Shown here: piece after piece, positions 46,201-57,915 of the stretch
Position numbering within the stretch: position 1 is the stretch's first letter
Layout of the letters: every line of letters begins with the position of its first letter
Assembly: GCA_022497155.1 (NCBI GenBank)
Contig: MU385780.1
Location: forward strand, 124,001-188,000
Length of the DNA: 64,000 bases
From: Whalleya microplaca
Taxonomy: Eukaryota > Ascomycota > Sordariomycetes > Xylariales > Xylariaceae
Direction of reading: 5' to 3'
Position numbers and translations under genes: made by a program
The notes under the pieces: model-generated
Database searches by the model: none
What the model was told of the DNA's origin: nothing
Seen by the model: only the letters and a program-made list of their open reading frames with translations

Positions 46201-48565
46201 CGCGGCGATTTCTCCACTCGAATGTCCGATGACAGCACCAGGCATGATGCCCCAGTCCCGGAGAAGATTGACTACCACGATCTGAATTGCAGTGCAGAGA
46301 GGCTGGGAGAATTCCGCCCTGTAGACTTGACTCGTGTCCTTGAACCGCACAAGTTCATCTGCTCACGGTCGTTAGATAACTGTAAATCTCAATCTGAGAT
46401 GATTACATACCCGAGAGAGTCCAGCTTGGAGCAAGGTCCTGACCGAGCGTTGACAGGGCCTTTTCCATAAGGTGAAGGTCGTGGATGACCGCGGGGTATT
46501 CTGATAACAGCGTCAAACCCATTGTCGGCCACTGGGCTCCCTGGCCGGTGAAGATGAATGCGACGCTTGGTACGACCGCTTTGGTCTTCACCGGAGCCGA
46601 GAATGCGACGTCCTTTGCATCCGTTTTGTTGATCACAGCAAAGGTCCGGCAAGACAGGTGTTCGCGGCGCAACCCCAGCGTGTAGGCAGCATTGTCGAGT
46701 TCACCGGGGCGGCCAGTGATAAAATGGCTACAGTTTTCAGCTCCGCGGCGGGCTGACTCGATATCATAAGCAGTGAAGACTAGGAGGCGATTTTTGGTCG
46801 GAACGCCGATAGCCTTCGCCTGGATGCCGAAAGAGGCGGCGGAATCCAAGATGACGTGGGCATTGGCGCCGCCGACTCCAAACGAATTGACACTAGCACG
46901 CTCGTGGCGATCCTGTGGCCACGGAATCGCGTCGATGGGAACGCGAAGGCCACCCTGTTCAAATGGAACTAAAGAGATATCAGCGTCCTGTTAGCTCTAG
47001 TGGAAGGTCGTCGGTTCATTACTATTAGGATTTGGCTGGTGGAACTTGATGTTCGGAGGGATCACTTTGTTCTCAAGTGCTAGAATGCACTTGAGAAGCG
47101 AAGTAAGCCCCGAGGCTCCTTCAGAATGGCCAAGGTTTGGCTAACGAAAGGGTCAGTCAGTATAGCGCATGTACTGAGAATCTATGGTAGGATACTTACC
47201 TTTACAGATCCGATATGCACGCCGCCCTTGTCGCCGAAGATATTTGCCACCGCCCTCGCCTCATCAGGGTCACCACTTGCGGTGCCAGTGGCGTGGCACT
47301 CAAAGAATCCCGTCTTTCCCATCTCGTTCTCAAGACCAGCGGCACTATACGTGGCCCGAATCAGGGCTTCGTGGGCCTCGCTACTGGGCTTTGTCAGGCC
47401 AGGAGTCTTGCCATCACAGTTACTAGCAGTGGCGCGGATAACCGCGCGGACTGGGTCTCCATCACGCAGGGCATCTTCCAGCCTCTTCACATAGATCATG
47501 CTAACCGCCTCTCCACGTGCATATCCGTCGGCACCAGCATCAAAGGACCGTGATGAGGCGCCCTTGCTTAGTACGCCGACGCTGAACATAGTCTCAACCT
47601 CTTACTCATGAGATGTTGTTAGCATCAACATCAGGTCCTATGGCATGGGAAGTTATATCTCACTAGAAGGATTCATGATTAGGTTGCTTCCTCCTACGAG
47701 AGCACTAGATATGTCGCCCGCTTGCAGAGCCTGGCAGGCTAAGTGGAGGCCATACAATGAGGCCGAACACCCGGTCCTCAGCACTAAGCTGCAGCTCTGT
47801 CAGTGAAATACCAAGTGCCGAACCAAATAAGAGCTACCTACCTTGGCCCTTTCAAGTCGTACTCATAAGAAATTCTATTAGCTAGTACAAAATCCCCAGC
47901 GCCGGAAAGCTTGTAAAGATGAAGGTCCTGCCGATCGTAGTACTGGATATCGTTCCATTCTTCTCCGAACGAGCCGATGTATACTCCCACATCTTCACCA
48001 CGCCAAGAAGTCTTTCCGGCGTTCTCAAAGCATTCCCTTTAATTCAATATCAAATTAGCAGCGGTAGAAATTTACAGAGAATGACTTACCGGGTAAGTTC
48101 CAAGAGAAGGCGTTGCTGTGGATCTACAATGCCCAGCTCCGATTGTGTCATAGAGAACGGGGCCGAGTCGAAGGCGGCAAGATCGATGTGGTCAAGCATG
48201 TATCCGTGCGTTTTCCAGTGAGGTGTATCCATGGACTCTGCACCTCTAGTACAGTCTCCATCATTGCCAGCAAGGGCGGCCGATGGAGCGGTATTGCCCT
48301 GAGGTCCATGGGTGGCATACCGTTGAGCCGGAATGCGGGCGCATGCATCACCCTTGTTGACCAGAAAGTCCCATAGTTGTTCAGCTGAACTGATACAACC
48401 GGGAAGGCGTGTGGCCATGCCGCAAATAGCCACGGGGACGGGCCGCTTATGTCTGTCGCCCGAGCTCGAGTCGCCGTTGGTCGTATAGAAGCTCGTTGTG
48501 GATACGCTCTGCATCTTTGAGATGGTTACGGGATCAACCATCTTGTCTACAGACAGTTCAGTCAT
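40288..48565 (-). CDS. Highly reducing type I polyketide synthase (KS-AT-DH-MT-ER-KR-ACP)
   Basis: Ten exons: 48565-48090, 48036-47842, 47788-47664, 47600-47200, 47140-47023, 46968-46411, 46358-45906, 45852-42698, 42455-41901, 41847-40288. They sum to 7596 nt (2531 residues) with every phase consistent. KS: C231 in RTGCSASL, plus ECHATGT and NLGHSEG histidines. [13 protein letters not shown] near residue 670. [18 protein letters not shown] near 970. C-methyltransferase: [12 protein letters not shown] near 1420. [15 protein letters not shown] between about 1790 and 2090. [12 protein letters not shown] near 2136. [14 protein letters not shown] with the phosphopantetheine Ser near 2484. All active-site signatures look intact, so a reduced, alpha-methylated chain is expected. 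There is no terminal thioesterase, reductase or condensation domain. The 242-bp intron 8 is unusually long. Confidence 0.95.
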
Positions 48566-50173
48566 GACGGCAAATATCGTAATCTAAGGATATATGGACA
48601 AAGGGTTGGTAGTAGGGGCGTACGCTAGAACAAGACCGATATATCAGTATACCGGGTCAAACTTCGGAACAATGTTAAAGAGCTTGGCACGATGCTGTTA
48701 CCTCTCCACTTGGATCAAAAGATATTTGTGTATTCACATGTGAGAGAAATGATTCCGCCTGAGGACTATGCTTGGAATTCAGGATTGACTTTGAAGTCCT
48801 ACGGCAAGCTGTACGAAGGACGAGACATATAGCCCGTGTTTTTCAGGGTATAAGAGGGTCATGTTAGCTTAATGATTTCTTTGGCTCATTATTCACGCCT
48901 ATCTCCTCTAGGTCATCCTCGCCATTGCCGGCGGCCGCCTGTTAGCACTTCCAACGAAACTCACTGGAAATGAACTTCTCTATTCTCGCGAGTCCATCGT
49001 TACTATCACATATCTAGCCCGCCGCACGATTGCAGCAGATGATCCATCCCTTTCCCGAACAGAGACTAGAGTCCTGCTAGGGTAGTAGTAATATTGTCTT
49101 ACATCTCGGCGAGGGAACAATATGCTAGTGTGTCCCCGCAAACTGCACCTGTTGCCGCAGCCGCGCTTGAAGATAGAACTGCAAAGTCTCACAAACAATC
49201 GGTTCCTGGAAGTGGATTGGACACCGTCGGTGTGCCTCGTTTGACTCATCCAAGTAGCTTCTGAGTGAGTTGGTGCTTGCTGCAGGAATGCTCTCCGCGG
49301 TTGCATCCAAGGTATAGGCATGCATTCTTACAAGGCAAGGCTAGATCTACGAGTACATCACCAAGTGCCTGTTTCTCCTAGCTAACCATGGGAAGAAGTA
49401 CAGCGAGGCACAGCAACTAATTGCCTTGGATAGGCCTGTCAGCACTGCGGGTGGCTAGAATACGAAGAGAAAACCAGCCAGACATACCAACATGGGGGGT
49501 TACATGGACATACATTCTAACCCGATCCAGCATAACCCTAACCAGGGGCACATTGCCCGATGGGGATCCAACAGAATTCATCATTTGATCATGCAGTGAG
49601 AAGTAACCGAAAAACCTAATCAAGTTAACCATCCGTTCCGAGTCATCGTCTCTAGCAAGGCTCTCACCGTTAAAACATGCCCGTACCGGTTGGCGCCATG
49701 GCTTGTACGGTTAAACACTTTCATATGGGAAATATGAGCCAAGGTGCATGTTGGGAGATCAAGTGTTTTCAGGCTTTCGGTTAATCAATATAATACTCAA
49801 GTAATATGTATATGTTCCTGAACTAAATGCCCCGTGTTTATGGTTTCAGTAATAATAGGAGTGACTTTATACAACAAGTTAAAACAAAACAATATACAAC
49901 TATCTTAATTAGATGTAACAAATATGCTGCCCACACCACGACTATATTATAGATGTTGAAATACAGGGTTAATGAGACCTGATTGACTTCAGATTCAGCT
50001 GTTATAACGTGCCGGGTGGCCTATCATATACACAATGATACTTTTCGTACCTGGTGCTATACTAGTTCTTGACCCTCGATCCAACAATAGATACAAGCGG
50101 TACTAGGGCAACTAGAGACATGAGGAACGTACGCGAAATCAAATCACTCTCGGGAATCGACTAGACAATCACA
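48566..50173. other. PKS upstream region / 3' flank of the P450
   Basis: A 1.6-kb interval including the PKS promoter. Minus-strand frames at 48980-49321, 49125-49325 and 49417-49632 were examined. The 66-codon frame starting at 49325 has a reasonable-looking composition but no motif or splice partner, so it is not called. AT-rich sequence occupies 49780-49960. Confidence 0.5.
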
Positions 50174-51625
50174 TCACTCTTTGGTCCCCGCGCTTGTGGG
50201 GATGAACAAGTCTCGATGTAGTGATAAGATGTCGAATTGGGGTCGCAAGCGGGCGTAGATAAATAAGTCCTTTGGCTTACGGTTGAGGCTTGGCTGGTAT
50301 TGCAGCTTATGGTCGGGATCCACTAGTGAAAAGTCGAACCTCTGAAACAGGACGGCAACGGCCACAGTAGCCTCTTGAATAGCGAAGTCATTCCCGATGC
50401 AACTCCGCGGTGTGTTCCCGAACGGCTTAAAGGCGTTCTTAGGAAGGTTAGTGAGATTCTCCTCTGTCATCCTCTCGGGCCGGAACTCGCCGGCGTCGTC
50501 ACCAAAGACGGCTGGGTCCCGGTGTAGCACAGGGATAAAGACCAGGGCCGTCTGACCGCGACGTATCTCGTACCGTTTCCCTATAATTACTGGAGCATCG
50601 TCATCAACCAGAGGCGTCACGCCAATCATCTGTGCGGGCGGTTCAAGGCGCAACGTCTCGAGTAAGCAGGCCTTGACATATGGCAGTGCGCTGAGATGAT
50701 CGACCGTCATGGCTCCGCCCCCTAGCACGCGATCGATCTCCTCCTGAACTTTGGCATAGGCGTCCGGATTGCGGATAAGGTGGAAGATGAGAAACGAAAG
50801 TAGGCCCGCTGTGGTGTCATGGCCCGCAAACAAGAAGGTTATCATGTTGTCAATGATCATCGAGTCGGTGAGCTGCTTGCCTGTGACAGGATCTCGACGG
50901 TGCAACATGGCAGTGAAGACATCCTGCCTATCAAGGGACGAGTCCCTTTCAACCCGACGGCGGCGGGCAAGTATTTCTGCGCAGAAATTACGAACGAAGT
51001 CACTGTTCTCGTCGAACTGGCGGTTGGCCGTCCATTGCATCCACGTAAACCATGCCGGCCGATTCGAACGCCGTTGTATCTCGGAAAATATGGCGCCGAA
51101 GCGCCGTACAAACGGGTGGAATTCGTCGTGGTAAAACGAATTAAAGCGTGTGTCCATAGCAGTCAGGGCGATAGTGTCTAGAGTCAGACGCGTAAAGTCG
51201 GCCGAGACGTCGATCGGGTTTTCTGGCCCATGCCGTGCCCACTTCAAAACCAGTTGTGACGTGATGTCGAGCATCTCGTCAAACATGTTCTTCACAGATG
51301 CTGGTGTGAAGGCTGGGTTCATCGTTCGGCGGGCCTGACCCCAGCTTTCCTGGGCGGAGTCGGCCGTGAAGAGCCCATAGGGGAGTACCTTAGCCAGGGC
51401 CCCTATCGCGCCCATGATGTGTTTGGCGAACTCCTTGCGCGAGCACACTTCATTGACCAACTCCTGGGAACCAAGAAAGATTCTGTCCGTGCCTCCAAGG
51501 CGGAGCTTGAAGATCGGGCCCCATTCTTTGTTCAAGGCCGTGAAGCTCTGAATTGTGTTGTTGAGGTCGATGTCTAGTAGGTTGCCGATGAGCGGCCAGC
51601 TTGGCGGTCCTGGGATCGGCTCCAT
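50174..51625 (-). CDS. Cytochrome P450, CYP505/CYP102-like heme domain without reductase
   Basis: A single exon of 483 residues. The start MEPIPGPPSWPLIGNLLDID has the proline hinge but no membrane anchor before it, so the protein should be soluble. The I-helix oxygen-activation motif is FAGHDTTAG, the K-helix ExxR is ETLR, and the heme loop is FGNTPRSCIG with the thiolate Cys near residue 410. The segments SQELVNEV, WARHGPENPI and DFTRLTLDTIALTAMD are like the self-sufficient P450-foxy/BM3 type. Those enzymes continue into FMN/FAD reductase domains. Here the protein stops about 25 residues after the heme domain, and no flavodoxin sequence is seen in 49330-50173. It would need a separate reductase. 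It is the natural oxidase for the PKS product and is divergent from the second MFS gene. Confidence 0.92.
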   Translation of the reverse strand: MEPIPGPPSWPLIGNLLDIDLNNTIQSFTALNKEWGPIFKLRLGGTDRIFLGSQELVNEVCSRKEFAKHIMGAIGALAKVLPYGLFTADSAQESWGQARRTMNPAFTPASVKNMFDEMLDITSQLVLKWARHGPENPIDVSADFTRLTLDTIALTAMDTRFNSFYHDEFHPFVRRFGAIFSEIQRRSNRPAWFTWMQWTANRQFDENSDFVRNFCAEILARRRRVERDSSLDRQDVFTAMLHRRDPVTGKQLTDSMIIDNMITFLFAGHDTTAGLLSFLIFHLIRNPDAYAKVQEEIDRVLGGGAMTVDHLSALPYVKACLLETLRLEPPAQMIGVTPLVDDDAPVIIGKRYEIRRGQTALVFIPVLHRDPAVFGDDAGEFRPERMTEENLTNLPKNAFKPFGNTPRSCIGNDFAIQEATVAVAVLFQRFDFSLVDPDHKLQYQPSLNRKPKDLFIYARLRPQFDILSLHRDLFIPTSAGTKE

Positions 51626-52220
51626 GTTGGATGGCCCGGGACAGAGTGATCATTGATTAAGAAGAATCAGAGAACAAGAAAAGTGGTATAAGTAAAACAG
51701 ATGTAGTGAAGCCTCTAGTGCTCGTAGCAAGAGTAGTCGTGAGAGGATCGTAGTGAAAACTGAACAAGGGGGCTAGCTATGTAGAAGGGAAGTAAAATGA
51801 AATGGTCTGGGGAGATATTCGGAGAAGGGCCTGGGCCGTGAATGAAAGCCAACTGGGGCGGCTGAAAACTACATGCCACCCTGCTGTGCGACCTGTGATG
51901 TGTAACGGAACCATGAAAGTAACCGTACCTATGATGCGACGCTTGGTAAGTGGGGGACATGCAGCCTGCCATCCATGGATTATATACGTGCATATCCCCC
52001 ATGCTGCATATTAGTCGTGCCCTGTATACATTTTTCAAGGCTAATACAATGTTAATGCTGGGTACGTCGACTCAATTCTCTTCAGTTAAATATTTATCTT
52101 AAGCAATGTACCTTTTCGGCAATCAAACCTTTTTACAATCGTGGATATCATAACTTATTTGTTTGCTTTCTTGAATCTTTAGTCGCATACAAGGCCAAGG
52201 CAACCAAAAGAGAAGACGCC
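51626..52220. promoter_or_regulatory. Divergent promoter of the P450 and second MFS genes
   Basis: A 595-bp region between two divergent start codons. Shared promoters of this kind favour co-expression of cluster genes. No palindromic CGG/CCG site comparable to those near the regulator was identified by eye. Confidence 0.45.
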
Positions 52221-53961
52221 ATGTCGAATAGTTCCAGGAATGATCACTCGACCAGAGACCAGACTGAGAAGCCGGAAACGAATCTAGCTGAGCCGGTTTC
52301 CGTCCCAGCCCCTGAAAATGAAAATGATTTCAAGGCGGGAAGAAGGGAGCTTCTGATCCTTGGGACAATGGCTGCACTTAATGTCATTCTTGCTCTAGAT
52401 GCCACGGTCCTCCCCCCTGCACTACCAGTAAGCACATTTACTTCCCAAGTAACAAGGCTTGCAAGTGGACTAATGGGCAAACCAGACACTATCAAAAGAT
52501 CTTCACGGCACGGCTATCGAGACTTTTTGGGTTGGAAGTTCATATCTGTTAGCCAATGCCGTCTTTGTTCTATTCCTCGGGTCCGTATCTGACCTCTTCG
52601 GCCGGCAGGCGGTGCTTCTCTTTTCCGTCACCATGTTTACCGCAGGAACGATTATTTCATGCCTTGCGAACAACTTCACCGAGCTGCTGTGTGGGCGAAC
52701 CATACAGGGTATGGGCGGGGGAGGAATCTACACACTCTCATACATCGTTGTGTCCGATATAATTCCCCTCCGTCAGCGACCTAAGTACCTGTCACTCATC
52801 GTGGGTGGCTGGGCGCTCGGCACCGTCATCGGTCCGCTCACGGGCGGACTCGTTGCTGAGCATGCACAGTGGCAGTGGATCTTCTACATCAACTTCCCCT
52901 TCTGCGCCCTCGGCTTCCTAGCCGTGCCGTTTGCCTTCCGAAACCTGAAGCTGCAGAACCAGCCGCCCTTACTAACCGCTTTGCTTCGGGTTGACTGGCT
53001 GGGTAGTACTCTATTCATCGCTGGTACTTCGAGCTTCCTAATCGGCCTGACATGGGGCGGCGTCCAGTATAGTTGGAGCTCGTACCAGACGTGGGTACCC
53101 ATCTTTCTTGGCGGGCTTGCCATGATCTTCTCGCTTGTATACGAAGGCTATATCCCGGCTGTACCCTTCATGCACCTGTCAGTGTGGACAAATGTGTCGG
53201 CGTGTCTGACCTTTCTGTTGACCATATTTGGAGGATTTGAACTCTACACGCACCTTTACTACCTCCCGTTTTACATGATCTCAGTCAAAGGCCTGAGCAC
53301 CACTCTCACAGGTGTCTACATCATGGCAACAACGCTGCTCGTGGTCCCCATCAGTGTAGTTTCAGGACGATTGATGACCCGCTTCGGCTCGTTCCTGTGG
53401 TCGATCCGGCTTGGATTTGCCTGCCTTGTTGTATCCAACGGCGTCCTACTCCTAACTAACCAGCACCGCAGCCTCGTTGTGCATCTATTTCTAATATTGA
53501 CCATCTCCGTTGGCCATGGTCTTATCGTGCTATCGCTTAGTATAGCTACGCAAGCCATTGCGCCTACGCGCGACATAGCGTATGCCGTGTCCATGTTCAC
53601 ATTTGTGCGCCAGTTCGGCATCTGTTTGGGTGTGGCCGTCGGAGGCACTGTCTTCGATAACATACTGCTGCACGCACTCGTGAGGGCTGGAATCCCGTAC
53701 GGCGAGGCGCTGGCTATTACGCACAATGCGGAGACCTTCTCTGGCTCGCTAACCATCATGCCAGATGGAGCTCAGAAGACGTCCTTACTAGATGCCTTTG
53801 TTGAAGGTTTCCATGGTATATTCTACCTCTTGATAGCCTTGGCTGCTTTGTCGCTTTTTTTGTCTTTATTTGTCAAGCACCATGACATGAACAAGCAGTT
53901 AGAATCGGAGCACCAGCTACAAGAGAATTCCCCAAGAACTCAACATAATGGTTTTGCATAG
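52221..53961 (+). CDS. MFS multidrug/metabolite efflux transporter (DHA2-like)
   Basis: Two exons, 52221-52427 and 52486-53961, phase 0, 58-bp intron, 560 residues. The join creates PPALPTLSKDLHGTAIETFW, which continues the first membrane helix into its conserved loop. The motif-A-like GSVSDLFGRQ and the motif-C-like GGWALGTVIGPLTGG are present, with about 14 hydrophobic helices in total. The N-terminal 45 residues are polar and charged. The plasma-membrane transporter would export small molecules, most simply the product of the adjacent P450/PKS pathway. It shares a promoter with the P450. Intact, it may compensate for the split MFS gene at 29.9-37.6 kb. Confidence 0.9.
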
Positions 53962-56298
53962 GGGCACGTATCGGGGTTATACAACTGCTGTCTTCTCAGA
54001 TATTACCCCACGAAGCCGGTCTCAGTACTTGCCACCGATGAAACTGATTTAATACATTCCCACGTTCTCACACAAACTTAGACCCAGGCTACCTCGATCT
54101 TTAAGATTTTTTGAACCTATCATACGAGGTTTCGTTAATTGAAACGTCTGTTTAAGATTGAGATCTTTATTCCTGGTTTTTCTTGGTTGTTTTCATTTCG
54201 TGTTATTTAGTTTTGGTTTCATGTGTAAACGTAGAATAGTTTACTTGAAATGAACACATTCAGCTATTATCGCGCGTATCTTCTAAAATTCCTTTACCGT
54301 ATATGCTTCCTACTGTAAATAAAACTTGCTTTTCACTGATATATATAGCATTGGGACACATTCTTCTCACTACTATCTTATTATCCTTTACTCGTAATCG
54401 AGTCTACATTCTGTTCCGTACTGCAAGCCTTTCTTGTTTGGAAACCTCTCTACCAGCAAACAAGGCTTACGATATGAATATTTCTCAGGAAAGCATCGCG
54501 ACCAGAGCAAAGAAAACGATGGCTGACAAATGCATCTCGACACAGTTGGTGGTCCAATGCTGAGTACCACCATGATGCAACATAGTGCTTACGCGTAGGT
54601 ATGATCCTTATAAAATTCATGCATAAGTAGAATAAATGGAAGGATGCCGAGACTTGTTGGTGTAAGACCTTATGATTTGCATATATCGTCATCGTGAGCT
54701 GCTCAAGTCATGTAAGCGAGGTATTCCTATGCCTTCCCTGTCACTTCATTTAGTCTGGGATTGGGAGAAACACTCGGCGTGGATGTGGAGGAGGTGGCAA
54801 CCATCCACAGAGAGAGACTATTAGTAAAAAGTAGGTTACAAGTCGTAGAAACGGGAGTTTGGCACCATGCAACATTTTAGACCTGCCAATCATTTGAAGA
54901 ACCATGCCACAGCTTTGCATATCTGCATCCAGGACCTATTATGAGGGGTTGGCTAATCAGATAGCTGCATTTCTTATGCAGACTTTTATCACATTCCGAA
55001 CTGCTACGCTATCAACCAACATGCATTACACTACTACATCTCCCTTCTAATGTCTACTACATCATCAACCAACCTGCATTCCACCATTACATCCTTCTCG
55101 CTCTGAGTCGAGACTGGTAAGGGCAATAGTCCATTGCATATACCTGCATCCATGGTGAGCTACTACGCGAGGTCCATATATTTATTTTAAGGTTTCTCTT
55201 GTATGTATCCAACAGGCAAACCGCAGCACAGAGACATTCCGGCCAAAATATCCCAGCAAATTTATATTGCGCTGCCTCTCGAGAGCACGACTGGACTCAA
55301 GCCCATAATGAAGATGACAGTGACGCATATTGCAGGGAACATTATAGTGCAACAGCTACCTGTACATTGCGCTAGATGAGATCTGCTAGGTACAGATTTA
55401 AGAGGATTTGCCTAGATCACCCCATATAGCCTATCATTTCACCCTATCACATGATCTAACTGTCTTCGGCTGATTTTTAGAGCAAAAGGGCGTCTGCAAG
55501 CCTTCTTCTGGAAGAGCTGAGGTCCCACTATTACTGGTGAGACATATCCCCTGGAGATATTTTCATCGTTCTAGATATATATTCAAATGACTATTTCAGC
55601 CAGGAGGGAGTCCGATATAGGCCATTGGAGTCGGATGGCTCTTTCCTCAGATCGCCTCATTAGCTGGGGGCCTTTCCTCTTCCTGTTCCAGAGTCTGCCG
55701 ACCACACCGTATGCTGATGTTACAGGGTCAAAATGCTAACGCACCGCGCCGAGCCTAGACAATATTATAACGCCGAGCCAGAAACAGATAATAGATTATT
55801 CAGACGGAGCAAGTACTTCTGGCTGCAATGTTATGACTTGGCTTGCATAGTATTATAGTCCTCGACAGGGCTGAACCAACACCCCGTGCCTAGCGCCAGG
55901 TACTGTAACCCTCCCAAAGCCTCGTGTAGATAGGCTTGTCAACAACGGCATCAATCTTTAGCCTCAGACTCTGGGTAGCACTGCGATATTTGTTTCATAT
56001 ATATTCTCCTAGATGTTTATAATGCAACGTTCATAATTCTACATATTTCTACATCTACTAATATATACATGTTGTTAGACATTATATAACACAGGGCATA
56101 GTTTTGTGTTGCAATATTTATTTATGCTTCCTGCACTTCCTCGGTCACTTGACTACCTCGTCTTCTCTGTTATACCCTTGTGACCGCTGCGTTAGAAGCT
56201 CACGGCAGAGCATTTCTACTGTTGAAATCTCTTGATCTAGACTTACACCTACGAAACTCTGGTCAGTCTATCAGTCTAAGCCCTCCCTACCGCCTACC
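53962..56298. other. Intergenic, 2.3 kb, no gene seen
   Basis: No supported coding region. The open frame at 54303-54563 is low in motif content. An imperfect ~38-bp tandem duplication occurs at 55012-55049 and 55064-55102. The region is moderately AT-rich and may hide old repeat remnants, but no boundaries could be drawn. Confidence 0.5.
55012..55102. repeat. Imperfect tandem duplication
   Basis: Two ~38-bp copies, both starting ATCAACCAAC and sharing GCATT...ACATC segments, separated by about 14 bp. It is non-coding. Confidence 0.5.
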
Positions 56299-57904
56299 AT
56301 GGCAGTTCCCCAAACATCTCCGGCCAAGCTTGGTGCGATGCTCAAGGCCTTCCCTGATTGTGGCGTTAGTCTCCTCTATAGTGAAAGCTGTCTTGTCTTC
56401 GATGATTGCGCTGATGTCCTATTGCTTCGCAGCTCCACTGCCTCCTCGAAGCTATCAACACCCAGTCCGACTGCTCTCTCTCAGACCCAGCATGTGCCTG
56501 CACCAGCAAAGCTGTGCAGGTGACAGCGAGCGTGTGTGTTCAACATTCATGCACCATACCTGACGCGCTCACCACCCAAAATCTGACCAACGTGTTGTGT
56601 GGCGTCTCATCCCATCATGACCGGGCATATATCGCTATTGCTTACTCTTTTGTAATTATTGCGTCTATACTCATCGCGCTGCGCTTCATCACCCGATTGA
56701 CCAAACGCAATCCGCTGTGGTGGGATGACTATTTTGCCCTCATATCTGCGCTCGTTGCTATTGGCTTCACTGTCGTGTGCGGAATTAGTATATCAAACCC
56801 GCCCCCTTTATTTTTCAGCTTCTGATTTTTTGTAAGTTGACAGGCTTGGTGTTGGCCTTGATACGTGGGCCGTCCCGCTGGAAAACCTATCGCCCATCCT
56901 TACGGTATGTTCTTTTCAAGGCTTCCCCTAGAGACAGGCCTGCTCCTGACATTTATCCTTCTCTTCGTAGCTTCTCTGGGTGGCCCTCATGTGCTATGCC
57001 ATATCGCGGTGCTTCGTTCGTGTGTCCATCAGCCTGTTTCTGATGCGCATCTTTCGAGTGTCTGGTGCGAGGCCACTCATTATCCTAACACTTGTGCTCA
57101 ATGTAGCCATCACCTTGACCTTCATGCTCTGTGTCATATTCCAATGCACGCCCGTATCCTACTTCTGGAACGGATGGGACGGTCTGCACGATGGGCACTG
57201 CATCGATCAGTGGGTCATGTTTCTCGCCGGCGGCTGCATTTCGACCTCGCTTGACATTTTCCTCATCCTGCTGCCCTTCCGCTGGATATTTCAGCTACAG
57301 TTATCACGAGCCAAGAAGATCACTACGACCGCTATGTTTTCTCTGGGTGTGATGTAAGTCTCCTTTAGCGACCTACCTGCAGGAAGAGTTTTGATCCACA
57401 CTCTGTGAGCCCCATGCTAACATACGCGGTGTGTGATGAAGCGTTATTGTCACCAGTATTATGCGTCTCGTGGCCTTGCACACATTTACGCACTCGGACA
57501 ATGTGACACGTAACCTCACCAAGCTCGTCATCTGGGGCGGGCTGGAGCTGTATGTCGCCCTCATCTGTGCTTGCCTGCCGAGCTTGCGGCCGCTACTTAA
57601 GCTGGCTATGTCGCGCGTCAGGCTCTGGGCGACGAGCGTCGCCAAAAGCGGCGGCTCCTCGTCGTCGGGACCCTCGGATTACCGGATCTATAGTGGTGGC
57701 AAGAATAAGCTCCCGAGCGACGACGGCCATGACTTACAGCAAATCGAAGTGGGCAATGCGACCCAGCGGCCTCCAAAAATCTTGCTCACCACGACTATAC
57801 AGCAGCAGCGCAAGAGCCCAGAGACTGAGTCCCAGATGAATCTGACCATGACGACGATAAACGATATCGAGCTATATGGCCGGCAGCAGGGCAACTCATG
57901 GTGA
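56299..57904 (+). CDS. CFEM-domain, PTH11-like seven-helix receptor
   Basis: Proposed exons 56299-56364, 56433-56787, 56837-56904, 56971-57353 and 57442-57904 total 1335 nt (444 residues) with consistent phases. Joining exons 1 and 2 (FPDCG to LHCLLEAI) completes an eight-cysteine CFEM module, with C at FPDC, LHC, SDC, PACAC, SVC, HSC and VLC. Seven hydrophobic helices follow, with RNPLWWDDYFALI, LDTWAVPLENLSPI, and QCTPVSYFWNGWDG typical of the rhodopsin-like PTH11 group. The C-terminal tail is Ser/Lys/Gln-rich. Such receptors sense surface or host cues at the plasma membrane in Pezizomycotina. No signal peptide is visible before the CFEM, and no upstream ATG was found. The exon 2/3 boundary is the least certain; the acceptor at 56836 is a weak AAG. 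Confidence 0.8.
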
Positions 57905-57907
57905 GTG

Positions 57908-57915
57908 ACATGACC
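57908..57915 (+). repeat. Target-site duplication, left copy (8 bp)
   Basis: ACATGACC, identical to 58746-58753 on the other side of the inverted-repeat element. Eight bp is the duplication size of hAT-superfamily transposons. Confidence 0.85.

Noticed and set aside
49125..49325. 66-codon gene between PKS and P450
   Set aside because: Plausible composition but no homology cue or intron signals; it lies in the probable PKS promoter.
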